Assembly: GCF_013410745.1 (NCBI RefSeq)
Contig: NZ_JACCFY010000001.1
Location: 1,984,001 to 2,048,000 of the forward strand
DNA from: Nesterenkonia xinjiangensis
GTDB lineage: Bacteria > Actinomycetota > Actinomycetes > Actinomycetales > Micrococcaceae
DNA: 64,000 nucleotides
Reading direction: 5' to 3'
Part shown: positions 15,728 to 24,202 of the stretch, piece after piece
Layout: every line of letters starts with the position of its first letter
How positions within the stretch are numbered: the stretch's first letter is position 1
The notes under the pieces: model-generated
Database searches by the model: none
Seen by the model: only the letters and a program-made list of their open reading frames with translations
Told to the model about the DNA's origin: nothing
Made by a program: the position numbers and the translations under genes

Positions 15728-18240
15728 CTCAGCTGCCTCTCCACATCAAGCCCACGGGTCTGAGACTCCCTCCCGACATGTCTCGTTGGTTCCTCGAAGA
15801 CCCCTCGGGAGACTCCTGGATCCTCCACCTTCCTGGCTACTGGGGAGTGGACGGCATGCTCGAGGAGCTCCACCGTGCCGGGCCGGTGGCGGTGATCGAC
15901 GGCATCGGCGGCACCGTGCCCGCGCCGCCGGAGGTGGGCCCTTCCGGGCTCTCGGGTGAGGCGGCGAACGGCCTTGTCGTCCTGCTCTGGCCCGGGCTCC
16001 TCGCCGACGACGTGCTGGACGACGTACTGGCGCTGTTCCTGAAGGGCCGACGCCGCCTGCTGGTCATGGTCCGCTCCTCCCACGACCTCCCGGTGCGACT
16101 GGCCGACCTTGAGGCCGCCGGCCGGCTGCGCAGCGTCATCCCGGGCAGCCTCAGCGTCCGCGACCTGGGAGCGCAGGCGCGCCGGAGACTGGGCGGGCCG
16201 ATGTCCCTGATGGTGCTGCGCCGACTCCAGCGCCTCTCCGCCGGACGCCCGGTGCTGGCCGACAGGCTGCTGGAGCTGGCCCAGGATGTCGGCGTCATCC
16301 GGGAGTTCTCCGGGTACTGGGAGTGGGACGGGGACGAGGAGGCGCTGCACGGCGCGCTGGCCGAGGTGGCGGACGGCGTGCTGACGGGACTCGATCAGGA
16401 GGAGATGGAGCTCCTCACCCTGGTCGCCGTCACCGGCCGCTTGCCCGAACGCCACGCCGTGACCGCCTCGGGAGACCGGGCGTTCCGGAGCCTCATGGCA
16501 CAGGGAATCCTGGCTTACGAGGACCAAGCTGCCCGTGGCTTCGCCGACATCAGGATCAGTGCCGAAGCTGTGCGCTCCATGATCGTCACCAGAATGCGGT
16601 GGACCGACCACCTGCGCTGGTGGTACGAGCGGGGCCGCCACATCCCGGCGGACTCCGGGGGCATCGCCTCCTGGACTGCACTGACCTGGTGGCGGGTCCG
16701 GGCCACAGGCCCGATCGACGACGCCACCGCTGAGAAGCTGGCGCGCCAGAGCCTCGCCGGCTCCTGGTATCGGACGGTGCGAGAGCTCGTGGACCTGACC
16801 GAGGTCCCGTCCGCCACCCTGCTCGTACTGGCGGCTCGCGCCGACCACGCCCTCGGGGATGTCGACTCCGCCCTGCGTCGGCTCGCCAGGCTGCCCTCTG
16901 CGGCAGATTCCGCAGAGATCCGCCAGGCGATCCTGGTCGCCGAGCGGATCCGGATCTTCCACCCGGAGCGTGCTGGAGCCGTGGCGGCCGAGCTGCGCCG
17001 ACGTGCCGGCGACGAGTCTCCTACACCGGTCCTGGACAGGATCCGGGCCCTCGCCCACGACGCCGGCGCCACTGACGAGCTTCTCGGGGAGCTTCGCGAC
17101 CTGCGTGCTGTCGTGAACTGCGAGGAGTCCCTGGTCAGCCTGCTCTGGGCCGGTGTCCTGCTCGGCTTCAGACACCAGCCGGACATCGGCCGGGAGGTCC
17201 TCTCCACGCTGATCGACGCCTTGCGTCGCGAAGGAGGGTATCCGGACCTGGAGGAGTGCGCGGTGGCGGTGCTGCTGCTGATCTCCGCCACCTCCGGATG
17301 GCGGATCGACATGCTCCGGGTCGAGACGGATGTCTCGAACGAGCGGCGCCTGCGCAGCCCCGGGCTCGCCGGCGTGGCGGACCAGCTGGCCGCCGTCGCG
17401 GCTCTGCAAGATGACAGGCTGCACCTGGCGCATCGGCACGCGTCCTCAGCGGCTCGGATCCATGCGCGCGGAGACAGCTTCGGCCAGCACTGGTTCAGCC
17501 AGGCCCTGGCCGTGGGCGCGGCCGGGTGCATGCCGGGGCGCTCACCCGCCCGAGAGGAGAGCCCTGTGGGCGCGCTGGGACCCGCTGAGGGCTTCCCCTG
17601 GCTCCGGCTGGTCGGCGAAGGGCTGAGGGACCTGGCCGCAGGGCATTCCCCCGAAGAGCTGAGAACCCGTCTGGAAGGCCTCGCCGCAGAGGCCGAGGAG
17701 GCGGGGGAGACGGTCCAGGCGCAGGTGCTTCTGCTGCTGGCGCTGCTGCGCGGGTCCCCTGCCGCCGCCCAACGGGTGATGGCGTCCCCGTGGAAGGACG
17801 ATCCGGGCCGAGCCCGGCTGACCGCCCTGCTCGCCGAGGCCCAGAACACTGACGCTGTGGCACGGACGCTCGACGTCGCCGAACACCTCCTTGTGACACA
17901 CTCACGACTGTTCGGGCTCTCGGTGCTCGCGCGCCTGTGGGACCGCCGGGCGCAGCTGGAGCGTCCGCTGCGGATCCGGCTGATCAATCTGGTGCTGGAC
18001 ACCCAGCGCCGTGAGGGTGAGGATCCGAGCGTCCTCAGCAGGACCTTCGACCTCGAGCTCGACGCCCGAGAGCGGGCCGTCCTTGAAGGGCTGCGCGCTG
18101 GACACCCCATCTCCCGGATCGCCCGCGGGCTCAGCCTGTCGCCGCGCACTGTCGAAGCCGCGATCTCCGCGCTGCTGCACCGCTTCGGCTGCGACAATCG
18201 GATGGAGCTTCTCTCCCTCCGCCTCGGAGCCAAGGACTAG
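15724..18240 (+). CDS. Large LuxR-type transcriptional regulator, second of the pair
   Basis: 838 residues, with a C-terminal LuxR HTH at about residues 779-838 (ARERAVLEGLRAGHPISRIARG, SPRTVEAAISALLHRFG). There is no recognisable Walker A or B motif at all, so the N-terminal ~300 residues look like a STAND-derived domain that has lost nucleotide binding. Middle segments are helical (many Arg/Leu/Ala), as in LAL regulators. It is translationally coupled to the preceding gene, and the two proteins have equal length and layout though little obvious identity, suggesting an old duplication and possible heterodimer. A 307-bp gap separates it from the exopolysaccharide operon. Confidence 0.75.
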   Translation: MTQLPLHIKPTGLRLPPDMSRWFLEDPSGDSWILHLPGYWGVDGMLEELHRAGPVAVIDGIGGTVPAPPEVGPSGLSGEAANGLVVLLWPGLLADDVLDDVLALFLKGRRRLLVMVRSSHDLPVRLADLEAAGRLRSVIPGSLSVRDLGAQARRRLGGPMSLMVLRRLQRLSAGRPVLADRLLELAQDVGVIREFSGYWEWDGDEEALHGALAEVADGVLTGLDQEEMELLTLVAVTGRLPERHAVTASGDRAFRSLMAQGILAYEDQAARGFADIRISAEAVRSMIVTRMRWTDHLRWWYERGRHIPADSGGIASWTALTWWRVRATGPIDDATAEKLARQSLAGSWYRTVRELVDLTEVPSATLLVLAARADHALGDVDSALRRLARLPSAADSAEIRQAILVAERIRIFHPERAGAVAAELRRRAGDESPTPVLDRIRALAHDAGATDELLGELRDLRAVVNCEESLVSLLWAGVLLGFRHQPDIGREVLSTLIDALRREGGYPDLEECAVAVLLLISATSGWRIDMLRVETDVSNERRLRSPGLAGVADQLAAVAALQDDRLHLAHRHASSAARIHARGDSFGQHWFSQALAVGAAGCMPGRSPAREESPVGALGPAEGFPWLRLVGEGLRDLAAGHSPEELRTRLEGLAAEAEEAGETVQAQVLLLLALLRGSPAAAQRVMASPWKDDPGRARLTALLAEAQNTDAVARTLDVAEHLLVTHSRLFGLSVLARLWDRRAQLERPLRIRLINLVLDTQRREGEDPSVLSRTFDLELDARERAVLEGLRAGHPISRIARGLSLSPRTVEAAISALLHRFGCDNRMELLSLRLGAKD

Positions 18241-18547
18241 CCAGCTCGCTCCTCGGAGCCCCTCTCGGGCCGCCTCTGTGATGCCTCTGACCTTCCGGGG
18301 CATTGTGCTGACCTGCCGTGATGCGGAGAGTGCGCAGGGCAGTCTCCGCCCGCATGGTTCTCCTCGGGATCCTCTGCTGACCTGACCCTCGGGCAAGGCG
18401 CACACGGCGTCGACGACCCCGCGGGTCAAGACGCAGGGCCCGGCTACAGACCCTGGTGCAAGAGCGGATTCCGCCCTCTCCCGCCCGGCCCTAGGTTGAG
18501 AAGTGTCGCTTCGGTCGCCGATCGACGACGACCGAAGGGAAGATGAG
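18241..18547 (+). promoter_or_regulatory. Exopolysaccharide operon leader with hairpin at 18509-18537
   Basis: No gene is visible in this 307-bp stretch. A 9-bp perfect inverted repeat (cttcggtcg / cgaccgaag, 11-nt loop, 18509-18537) sits immediately before the Shine-Dalgarno (gggaag) of the WecB-like gene. A TAGGTT at 18492-18497 could be a -10 element. The hairpin may affect translation initiation or mRNA stability. Confidence 0.4.
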
Positions 18548-19339
18548 ATGGGTGGGAATCCCCCTGATCAGGCTCGTTCCGGAGCCTTCACGCAGAGCGC
18601 ACGTGTTCCGGTGCTGGATGTGAACGTCACTCCGTTGACTCGTGACCAGCTGCTGAGCAGCGTCGCCACGGCGATCGGCGGGGGCCGCCGGCTGACCATT
18701 GCAGGTCACAATCTGCATTCCGTCTACCTCACGCGAACCGACGCGCAGTTCCGCCGGTTCTACGAGGATGCCGAACTCAGGCTCATCGACGGCATGCCCC
18801 TGCTCTCCGCTCTTGACCTCACCGCCCTGTGCGGCGGGCGCCCCCGGTGGGGTTCGCGGCACCGCCTGGGATCCACCGATTGGATCCCCCAGGTGATGCA
18901 CCTGCCGAGCGTCCGTCGCATCGTGCTGTTCGGCGCCTCCGAGGCCTCCAACAGACAGGCGGTGCAGACGCTCGGAGAGAGGGCCGAGCAGACCGAGCTG
19001 CTCGGCATCCCCGCCGACCCCTGGAATCCTGAGGACCTCGACGCCGTCGCGGCGCAGATCCGGGCATTCGGCCCGCAGCTGCTGCTGATCGGCATGGGCA
19101 TGCCGCTGCAGGAGCGACTCGCCGCAGCACTGCGTGCCTGCACCAGCGTGGCAGTCATCGCCACAGTGGGCGGGGCGATCGACCAGCTCTCCGGCACACA
19201 GTCCCTGGCGCCCCGCTGGATCGGCAGAACCGGTCTGGAGTGGGCCTGGCGGCTGGCCTCCGACCCGCGACGATTCGCCGGTCGCTACCTGGTGGAGCCG
19301 TTCCAGCTGGCCAGGCTGATCCTGCGAGGTGCGGCATGA
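18548..19339 (+). CDS. WecB/TagA/CpsF family glycosyltransferase (GT26)
   Basis: 263 residues from ATG 18548, favoured over GTG 18503 because of the AAGGGAAG Shine-Dalgarno and because upstream codons encode a hairpin. Family marks are the conserved NLHSVYL stretch, LRLIDGMPLL, and GMGMPLQE near the end. Members transfer N-acetylmannosaminuronate or a related sugar from a UDP donor to a lipid-linked acceptor on the cytoplasmic face. It is the first gene of a tightly coupled operon running to 28283 and overlaps the next gene by 4 bp. The role is addition of an early or branch sugar to the exopolysaccharide repeat unit; the exact sugar is unknown. Confidence 0.8.
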   Translation: MGGNPPDQARSGAFTQSARVPVLDVNVTPLTRDQLLSSVATAIGGGRRLTIAGHNLHSVYLTRTDAQFRRFYEDAELRLIDGMPLLSALDLTALCGGRPRWGSRHRLGSTDWIPQVMHLPSVRRIVLFGASEASNRQAVQTLGERAEQTELLGIPADPWNPEDLDAVAAQIRAFGPQLLLIGMGMPLQERLAAALRACTSVAVIATVGGAIDQLSGTQSLAPRWIGRTGLEWAWRLASDPRRFAGRYLVEPFQLARLILRGAA

Positions 19340-20322
19340 GCGCCCCCAGCAACGGACACCCGCACACCACACCGCAGGTCACCGCCGTGATCCCCACCGT
19401 CGGCCGTCCGAGCTTGCGTGCCGCGGTCCGCTCGGCCCTGAACCAGACGATCCCGACCGAGCCGCTGGTCGTCGTCGATGATCCGGATGCGCTCTCCGCT
19501 GTCCAGACCCGGCTCCGCGGGCTCGACTATCGACTGGTCTCCACCGCGGGACGTCAAGGAGGCGGCGCCGCCCGCAACCTCGGCGTGCAGTTCGCCGAGA
19601 CCCCGTGGGTGGCGTTCCTGGATGATGATGACGACTGGGTCGCCGACAAGTCCGAACGTCAGATCGAGCACGCGCTGGGTCGCGCGCCCACGACGGCTCG
19701 CAGGTCCGAGAACGGCGCCCCGGGCACCGACTCGGTACCCGCTGACGTGGCCGTCTCCTGCCGGGCGCTCCTGGTGGGAGCCGGCACCCGGGCCGTGCCG
19801 GAGCGCCCCTATCGATCCGAGACGGACGAGCTCGGCGGTGTCGCGCCCGGAGTGGGCGCCTATGTGCTTGACCGCTCCACCGTGCGCCTGCGCCGGCACT
19901 TCCTGCAGACCTCGACCCTGCTCTGTGCGCGGGAGACCGCGCTGGACGTGCCGTGGCGCGAGGAGCTGACCCGCCACCAGGACTGGGACTGGCTGATCCG
20001 GCTCGAGAGCGCCGGAGTCCACATCGACACGGTCCCGGACATCCTGGTGCGTGTCCAGCAGGGCAGCCCGGGTTCCGTCTCGCGCAGTGCGAACTGGTTG
20101 GGGAGCCGGGACTGGCTGGAATCCCTGACTCCCGACGACGTTCCACCGGCCGCCCGCGCCGACTTCACCGCCTCCGTGGTGGCCCGCGGAGCGCTCGCCT
20201 CCGGCGACGTGAGCCGTGGTCTCGGCGAGCTCTTCAGCGGTCTGCGCGCAGGAGCCCACCCGGCAGCCTTGCTGGTGGGGCTCAGCGGACTGGCTGTCAC
20301 GAGGCGAGCGCGTCATGGCTGA
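19336..20322 (+). CDS. Family 2 glycosyltransferase
   Basis: 328 residues from ATG 19336 (ATGA overlap with the upstream gene). The GT-A fold shows VTAVIPTVGRPSLRAAV at the N terminus, the nucleotide-binding DD (VVVDDPDA) and a DDDDDW acidic cluster around residue 98 that would hold the metal and UDP-sugar. The DWDWLIRL segment around residue 220 fits the acceptor and catalytic region of GT2. There are no membrane helices, so it is cytoplasmic or peripheral. It overlaps the following flippase gene by 8 bp. It presumably extends the lipid-linked repeat unit started by the sugar transferase at 22524-24104. Confidence 0.8.
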   Translation: MSAPSNGHPHTTPQVTAVIPTVGRPSLRAAVRSALNQTIPTEPLVVVDDPDALSAVQTRLRGLDYRLVSTAGRQGGGAARNLGVQFAETPWVAFLDDDDDWVADKSERQIEHALGRAPTTARRSENGAPGTDSVPADVAVSCRALLVGAGTRAVPERPYRSETDELGGVAPGVGAYVLDRSTVRLRRHFLQTSTLLCARETALDVPWREELTRHQDWDWLIRLESAGVHIDTVPDILVRVQQGSPGSVSRSANWLGSRDWLESLTPDDVPPAARADFTASVVARGALASGDVSRGLGELFSGLRAGAHPAALLVGLSGLAVTRRARHG

Positions 20323-21673
20323 GCGCAGCTGGGCGAACGCCTTCCTCCGCACCGCCGGGCTGCGCGTCGCCGTGCTGCCGCTCTCGGCCGTGCTGACGCT
20401 GACCAGCGCCGGGCTCACCATGCACTTCGCCGGCGCGGCCGCCTTCGGGCTCATCACTTTGGTGGCCCAGCTGCGCATGGCGCTGCCCTTCGCGGACCTG
20501 GGGCTCGGCGCCGCCGTCTCCCGGGCAGTGGCCCAGGCCGACTCCTCGGTGGAGGCGGATCGAGCGGTGGCGGAGCTGATCCGCCGCACCAGCCGGCTGC
20601 TGGGCATCGTCGGTCTGATCGGGACCTTCGCCGCCGTCCTGGTGGGGTACGCCGGATTCTGGTCCTGGCTCTTCAGCGCCCCGGAGGCGCTGCACGGTCA
20701 GCTCGACGTCGCCATGACGATCTCGCTGGTGCTGTTCTTCCTCACCCTGCCGCTCGGACTGGCCGAACGGGTCCTCGTCGGTCAGGACCGGGCTGATCTC
20801 CTGGTCCTCCTGGGGCTCGTCCCCGGCGCGATCACCCTGGTCTATGTCTATGCCGCCGGCGTGGCGGGGGTGAGCCCCATGTGGCTGGCCCTCGGACTGC
20901 CATTGGGGATGGTCATCTTCCTGCTGCTCTGCCGCCGGGCGGCGGACTATCCCACGGCAGGCCGGACAGCCGGGGGCGGCCGCGCGACGGCGGGCCCCTC
21001 GATGACGCACATCCTGCGCGGTGGACTGCCGGTGCTGCTGGCCTCGGTGGGATTGGTCCTGCTGGAGCAGCACGGCCGCATCGTGCTGGCGGCCACCGCC
21101 ACCGCCGAGCAGCTCAGCGAGTACGCGCTGGCCCTGCAGCTGTACATGCCCATCTACTCGGTGATGCACATGGCCGCCATCGTGTTCTGGCCGCGATTCT
21201 CCGTCTCGCTGGACCGGAGCCTGTGGCTGCGCGCCAATGCTGCGCTGATCGGCCTGGGGAGCGCCGCCGCCGTCGGGTATCTGTGCCTGGCCCGCCCGGT
21301 CTCTCGACTGATCAGCGGCGGAGAGCTTCAGCCCTCCTGGTCCCTGACCATCGCGATGACGGTCCTGCTGGTGGCGCAGTCCGCGCACCTGACACAGGTC
21401 AACCTGCTCACCGACCGTCCCGGATACCGCCGCCAGGCCGCGATGTCCTGCTCGGCGCTGGTGTGCGTGGTGCCGCTGACCCTCCTGGGGGTCCAGCACG
21501 GGCTCGGTGCGACGGCGCCCGCGGTGGCGATGATCGCCGTGATCGTCGTGCTGCAGGTCATCCCCGGGATGCTGGTGGCCGCTCGACGGGTCAGCCCGTC
21601 CGCACCGAGAATCTCTGACCTTCCTGCTGACCACTCGACCGTTCAAGACCTGACGAGGAGCACCCCCCGATGA
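20315..21673 (+). CDS. Polysaccharide flippase (Wzx-like, MATE/MOP superfamily)
   Basis: 452 residues with about 12 hydrophobic segments. The N terminus (LRVAVLPLSAVLTLTSAGL) and the LPFADLGLGAAVSRAVAQ stretch are typical of oligosaccharide flippases. It should move the lipid-linked repeat unit across the membrane. ATG 20315 overlaps the end of the GT2 gene, and the next gene overlaps by 4 bp. The assignment rests on topology, motif and operon context, and no substrate can be read from the sequence. Confidence 0.75.
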   Translation: MAERSWANAFLRTAGLRVAVLPLSAVLTLTSAGLTMHFAGAAAFGLITLVAQLRMALPFADLGLGAAVSRAVAQADSSVEADRAVAELIRRTSRLLGIVGLIGTFAAVLVGYAGFWSWLFSAPEALHGQLDVAMTISLVLFFLTLPLGLAERVLVGQDRADLLVLLGLVPGAITLVYVYAAGVAGVSPMWLALGLPLGMVIFLLLCRRAADYPTAGRTAGGGRATAGPSMTHILRGGLPVLLASVGLVLLEQHGRIVLAATATAEQLSEYALALQLYMPIYSVMHMAAIVFWPRFSVSLDRSLWLRANAALIGLGSAAAVGYLCLARPVSRLISGGELQPSWSLTIAMTVLLVAQSAHLTQVNLLTDRPGYRRQAAMSCSALVCVVPLTLLGVQHGLGATAPAVAMIAVIVVLQVIPGMLVAARRVSPSAPRISDLPADHSTVQDLTRSTPR

Positions 21674-22527
21674 GGACCACTCTGCGACGTCTCCTGGAAC
21701 CCGTGCCTGATCCGCTCGTGCGGCACATGATGTATCGCCGCCGCTTCGGCCGCTGGGGAGACTTCCGTGACGCGCCCCGGTTCACCGAGCTCCTCACCCG
21801 GAGGATGCTGCAGGAACGGAGCCAGCAGATCGCCTGGACCTGTGACAAGGTCCGGATGAAGGCCCATGCCCTCCGGATCTGCCCGGACCTGCGCGTGCCC
21901 GAGACCCTCTGGCGCGGCTACGACCTCGCCGACCTCGACCTGGCCGGGCTGCCGGACCGCTGGGTGATCAAGCCGAACCATGCCAGCGGCATGGTCGCCT
22001 TCGGGGACCGGGAGACGACGCCGGCGCAGCTCCGGCGCCTCACCCGCGGGTGGCTGCGCACCTATGACCGGGCGGCACTGGGGGAGTGGGCCTATCGCTG
22101 GGCCGACCACTCCCTGCTCGTCGAGCCCGACATCAGCCAGGACCGGGGTAGGGATCTTGTGGACTACAAGTTCTACGTGTTCCACGGTGAGGTGAAGATG
22201 CTGCACCGCTCTTCGGGCCGGTTCACCGCCGGCCACCGGGAACGCTTCTACTCCCCGGACTGGCAGGTGCTGGACCTCTTCAACGGCGTCTCCCAGGAGC
22301 CGGAGTCCCCGGCACCGGCTTCTTTGGAGCGGATGGTGGAGCTCGCCGAGGCCCTGGCGCGCGGGTTCGAGTTCATGCGCGTGGACTTCTATGAGATCGA
22401 CGGCGTCCCCTGGTTCGGTGAACTCACCCCCTATCCCTCGGGCGGCATGGACCCCTTCGAACCGGAGCAGTTCGACCTCGAGATGGGTCGATGGTGGACG
22501 GGTCGGCAGGAGGCGGGGATCTCATGA
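21670..22527 (+). CDS. TupA-like ATP-grasp protein
   Basis: 285 residues. KVRMKAHALRICPDLRVPETL, WVIKPNHASG and FYEIDGVPWFGELTPYPSGG match the TupA-like ATP-grasp family, which in polysaccharide clusters is associated with attaching amino acids or related groups (named after teichuronopeptide synthesis). Lys and Asn in IKPNHASG would bind ATP, and Asp/Glu in RVDFYEIDG and FGELT would bind metal. It is coupled at both ends by 4-bp overlaps, so it belongs to the repeat-unit pathway. It suggests the exopolysaccharide may carry an amide-linked substituent; that is inference. Confidence 0.75.
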   Translation: MRTTLRRLLEPVPDPLVRHMMYRRRFGRWGDFRDAPRFTELLTRRMLQERSQQIAWTCDKVRMKAHALRICPDLRVPETLWRGYDLADLDLAGLPDRWVIKPNHASGMVAFGDRETTPAQLRRLTRGWLRTYDRAALGEWAYRWADHSLLVEPDISQDRGRDLVDYKFYVFHGEVKMLHRSSGRFTAGHRERFYSPDWQVLDLFNGVSQEPESPAPASLERMVELAEALARGFEFMRVDFYEIDGVPWFGELTPYPSGGMDPFEPEQFDLEMGRWWTGRQEAGIS

Positions 22528-24104
22528 GCCTCGAGATGCTGCCCACCTCCGAGCTCCGCAGCCTGAGCCACCCGGGCGTCGACCTCCGCCCGCCCTCCGC
22601 CTGGCGGGTGGTCCCGCCGCTGCAGGTCCAGGGTCTGCCCGCAGGCCTCGGGACGACGACGCCAGGCGGGACGAGCGAACTCCGGCGCTGGAGACGGGGT
22701 CTGGCCCGGCGCATCGCGGTCAGCGACGGCCTGATCATCCTCCTGGTCCTGGGAGGCCTGCACCTGGCCGGAGCCCTCACCTCCACCGCGCAGGGCCTGC
22801 TGGCCTCCGGCGGTGTGCTGGCCCTGTGGATGCTCCTGCTGGCCCTCTGCCGCACCCGGAACGCCCGGATCCTCGGATCCGGGGCCCAGGAGTTCCTCGG
22901 CCTCGCGGCGGTCTCGGCCACGGTGATGTGGATGACCGCCGTGGGCAGTCTGATCCTCGATGAGGCCTCGCTGCGGGCCGGGGCGCTGCTGGCCGTCCCA
23001 GCCGGAGCCCTCCTGCTGTTCGTCGGCAGGCTCGTCTGGCGCCATCGCCTGCGCCGCCACTGGGACACCGGTGTGGGGCTGCACCGCGCACTGGTCATCG
23101 GGGAGGACGGCAAAGCCCGGCACATCGCCGACCACCTGCGCCGCCTCGGACCGGTCAGCGGCTACCAGGTGGTGGAGCTGCTCGTCCGCGAGGCCGGGCA
23201 GCCCCTCTCTTCTCCCGGCCCGTCCACCCTGGCAGGACTCACGGAGACCGAGGCCGCGGATCCTGAGCAGATCATCCGGCACGCACGGGACGCGATCACC
23301 CGCGACGCCGTCGACACCGTGATCCTCACCAGCGCCGACCAGCTCACGCCCCGCGCGCTGCGCGAACTCGGATGGGCGCTGGCCGCGCTCGACGTCGACC
23401 TCGTCGTCGCACCCTCCCTGAGCGAGATCAGCCAGGGCAGGCTGCATACGCGCAGCGTGGACGGCATGCCGCTGATGCACGTGGACTCCCCGCGGCTCAG
23501 CGGCGGCGCCGCGGCGCTGAAGAGGGCCTTCGACATCGTCTTCGCCCTGACGGCCCTGCTGGCCATCGCTCCCGTGCTGGTGGCCGCGGCAGTGGCCGTC
23601 AGGCTCGACTCGCCGGGGCCGGTGTTCTTCTCCCAGACCCGCGTGGGCCTGCGTCACTCGTCGTTCCAGATGCTGAAGTTCCGGTCGATGGTGGTCGACG
23701 CGGAGGCGCGTCGTGAGGAGCTGCTGAGCACCTCCGAGGGCAACGCGGTGATGTTCAAGATGCGTCGCGATCCTCGGGTGACCCGGGTAGGGACAGTCAT
23801 CCGCAGATACAGCATCGACGAGCTGCCACAGTTCCTCAACGTGCTGCGCGGAGACATGTCCGTGGTCGGGCCGCGGCCGCCGCTGGTCAGCGAGGTCGAG
23901 GCCTATGACGAGAACTCCCAACGGCGCCTGCTGGTCAAACCCGGGATCACCGGGCTCTGGCAGGTCGGCGGCCGCTCGGACCTCAGCTGGGAGGATTCGG
24001 TCCGCCTGGACCTCTACTACGTGGAGAACTGGTCGCTGGCCGGGGACGTCGGCATCGTGCTGCGGACCCTCCGTGCGGTCCTGCGGGGGGCGGGTGCCTA
24101 CTGA
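22524..24104 (+). CDS. Exopolysaccharide polyprenyl glycosylphosphotransferase (initiating sugar transferase)
   Basis: 526 residues. About four N-terminal membrane helices (LIILLVLGGLHLAGAL onward) precede a cytoplasmic Rossmann-like domain and the C-terminal bacterial sugar transferase domain. The latter shows KRAFDIVFALTALLAIAP, SPGPVFFSQTRVG, MLKFRSM, RYSIDELPQFLNVLRGDMS, VGPRPPL and KPGITGLWQVGGRS, all hallmarks of the WbaP/WcaJ family. It transfers a sugar-1-phosphate to undecaprenyl phosphate and starts repeat-unit synthesis. The start at ATG 22524 overlaps the upstream stop. A 98-bp gap to the HEPN gene is the only sizeable gap inside the operon. Confidence 0.9.
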   Translation: MSLEMLPTSELRSLSHPGVDLRPPSAWRVVPPLQVQGLPAGLGTTTPGGTSELRRWRRGLARRIAVSDGLIILLVLGGLHLAGALTSTAQGLLASGGVLALWMLLLALCRTRNARILGSGAQEFLGLAAVSATVMWMTAVGSLILDEASLRAGALLAVPAGALLLFVGRLVWRHRLRRHWDTGVGLHRALVIGEDGKARHIADHLRRLGPVSGYQVVELLVREAGQPLSSPGPSTLAGLTETEAADPEQIIRHARDAITRDAVDTVILTSADQLTPRALRELGWALAALDVDLVVAPSLSEISQGRLHTRSVDGMPLMHVDSPRLSGGAAALKRAFDIVFALTALLAIAPVLVAAAVAVRLDSPGPVFFSQTRVGLRHSSFQMLKFRSMVVDAEARREELLSTSEGNAVMFKMRRDPRVTRVGTVIRRYSIDELPQFLNVLRGDMSVVGPRPPLVSEVEAYDENSQRRLLVKPGITGLWQVGGRSDLSWEDSVRLDLYYVENWSLAGDVGIVLRTLRAVLRGAGAY

Positions 24105-24202
24105 GCCTCGGCAGGGACCACAGGACCCGCGCCGGTGAACCGACGCTCAGAGTCGCCGACCGACAGGCCGGCCACCCACGTGACGACGATCAGGGGAACC
24201 CC

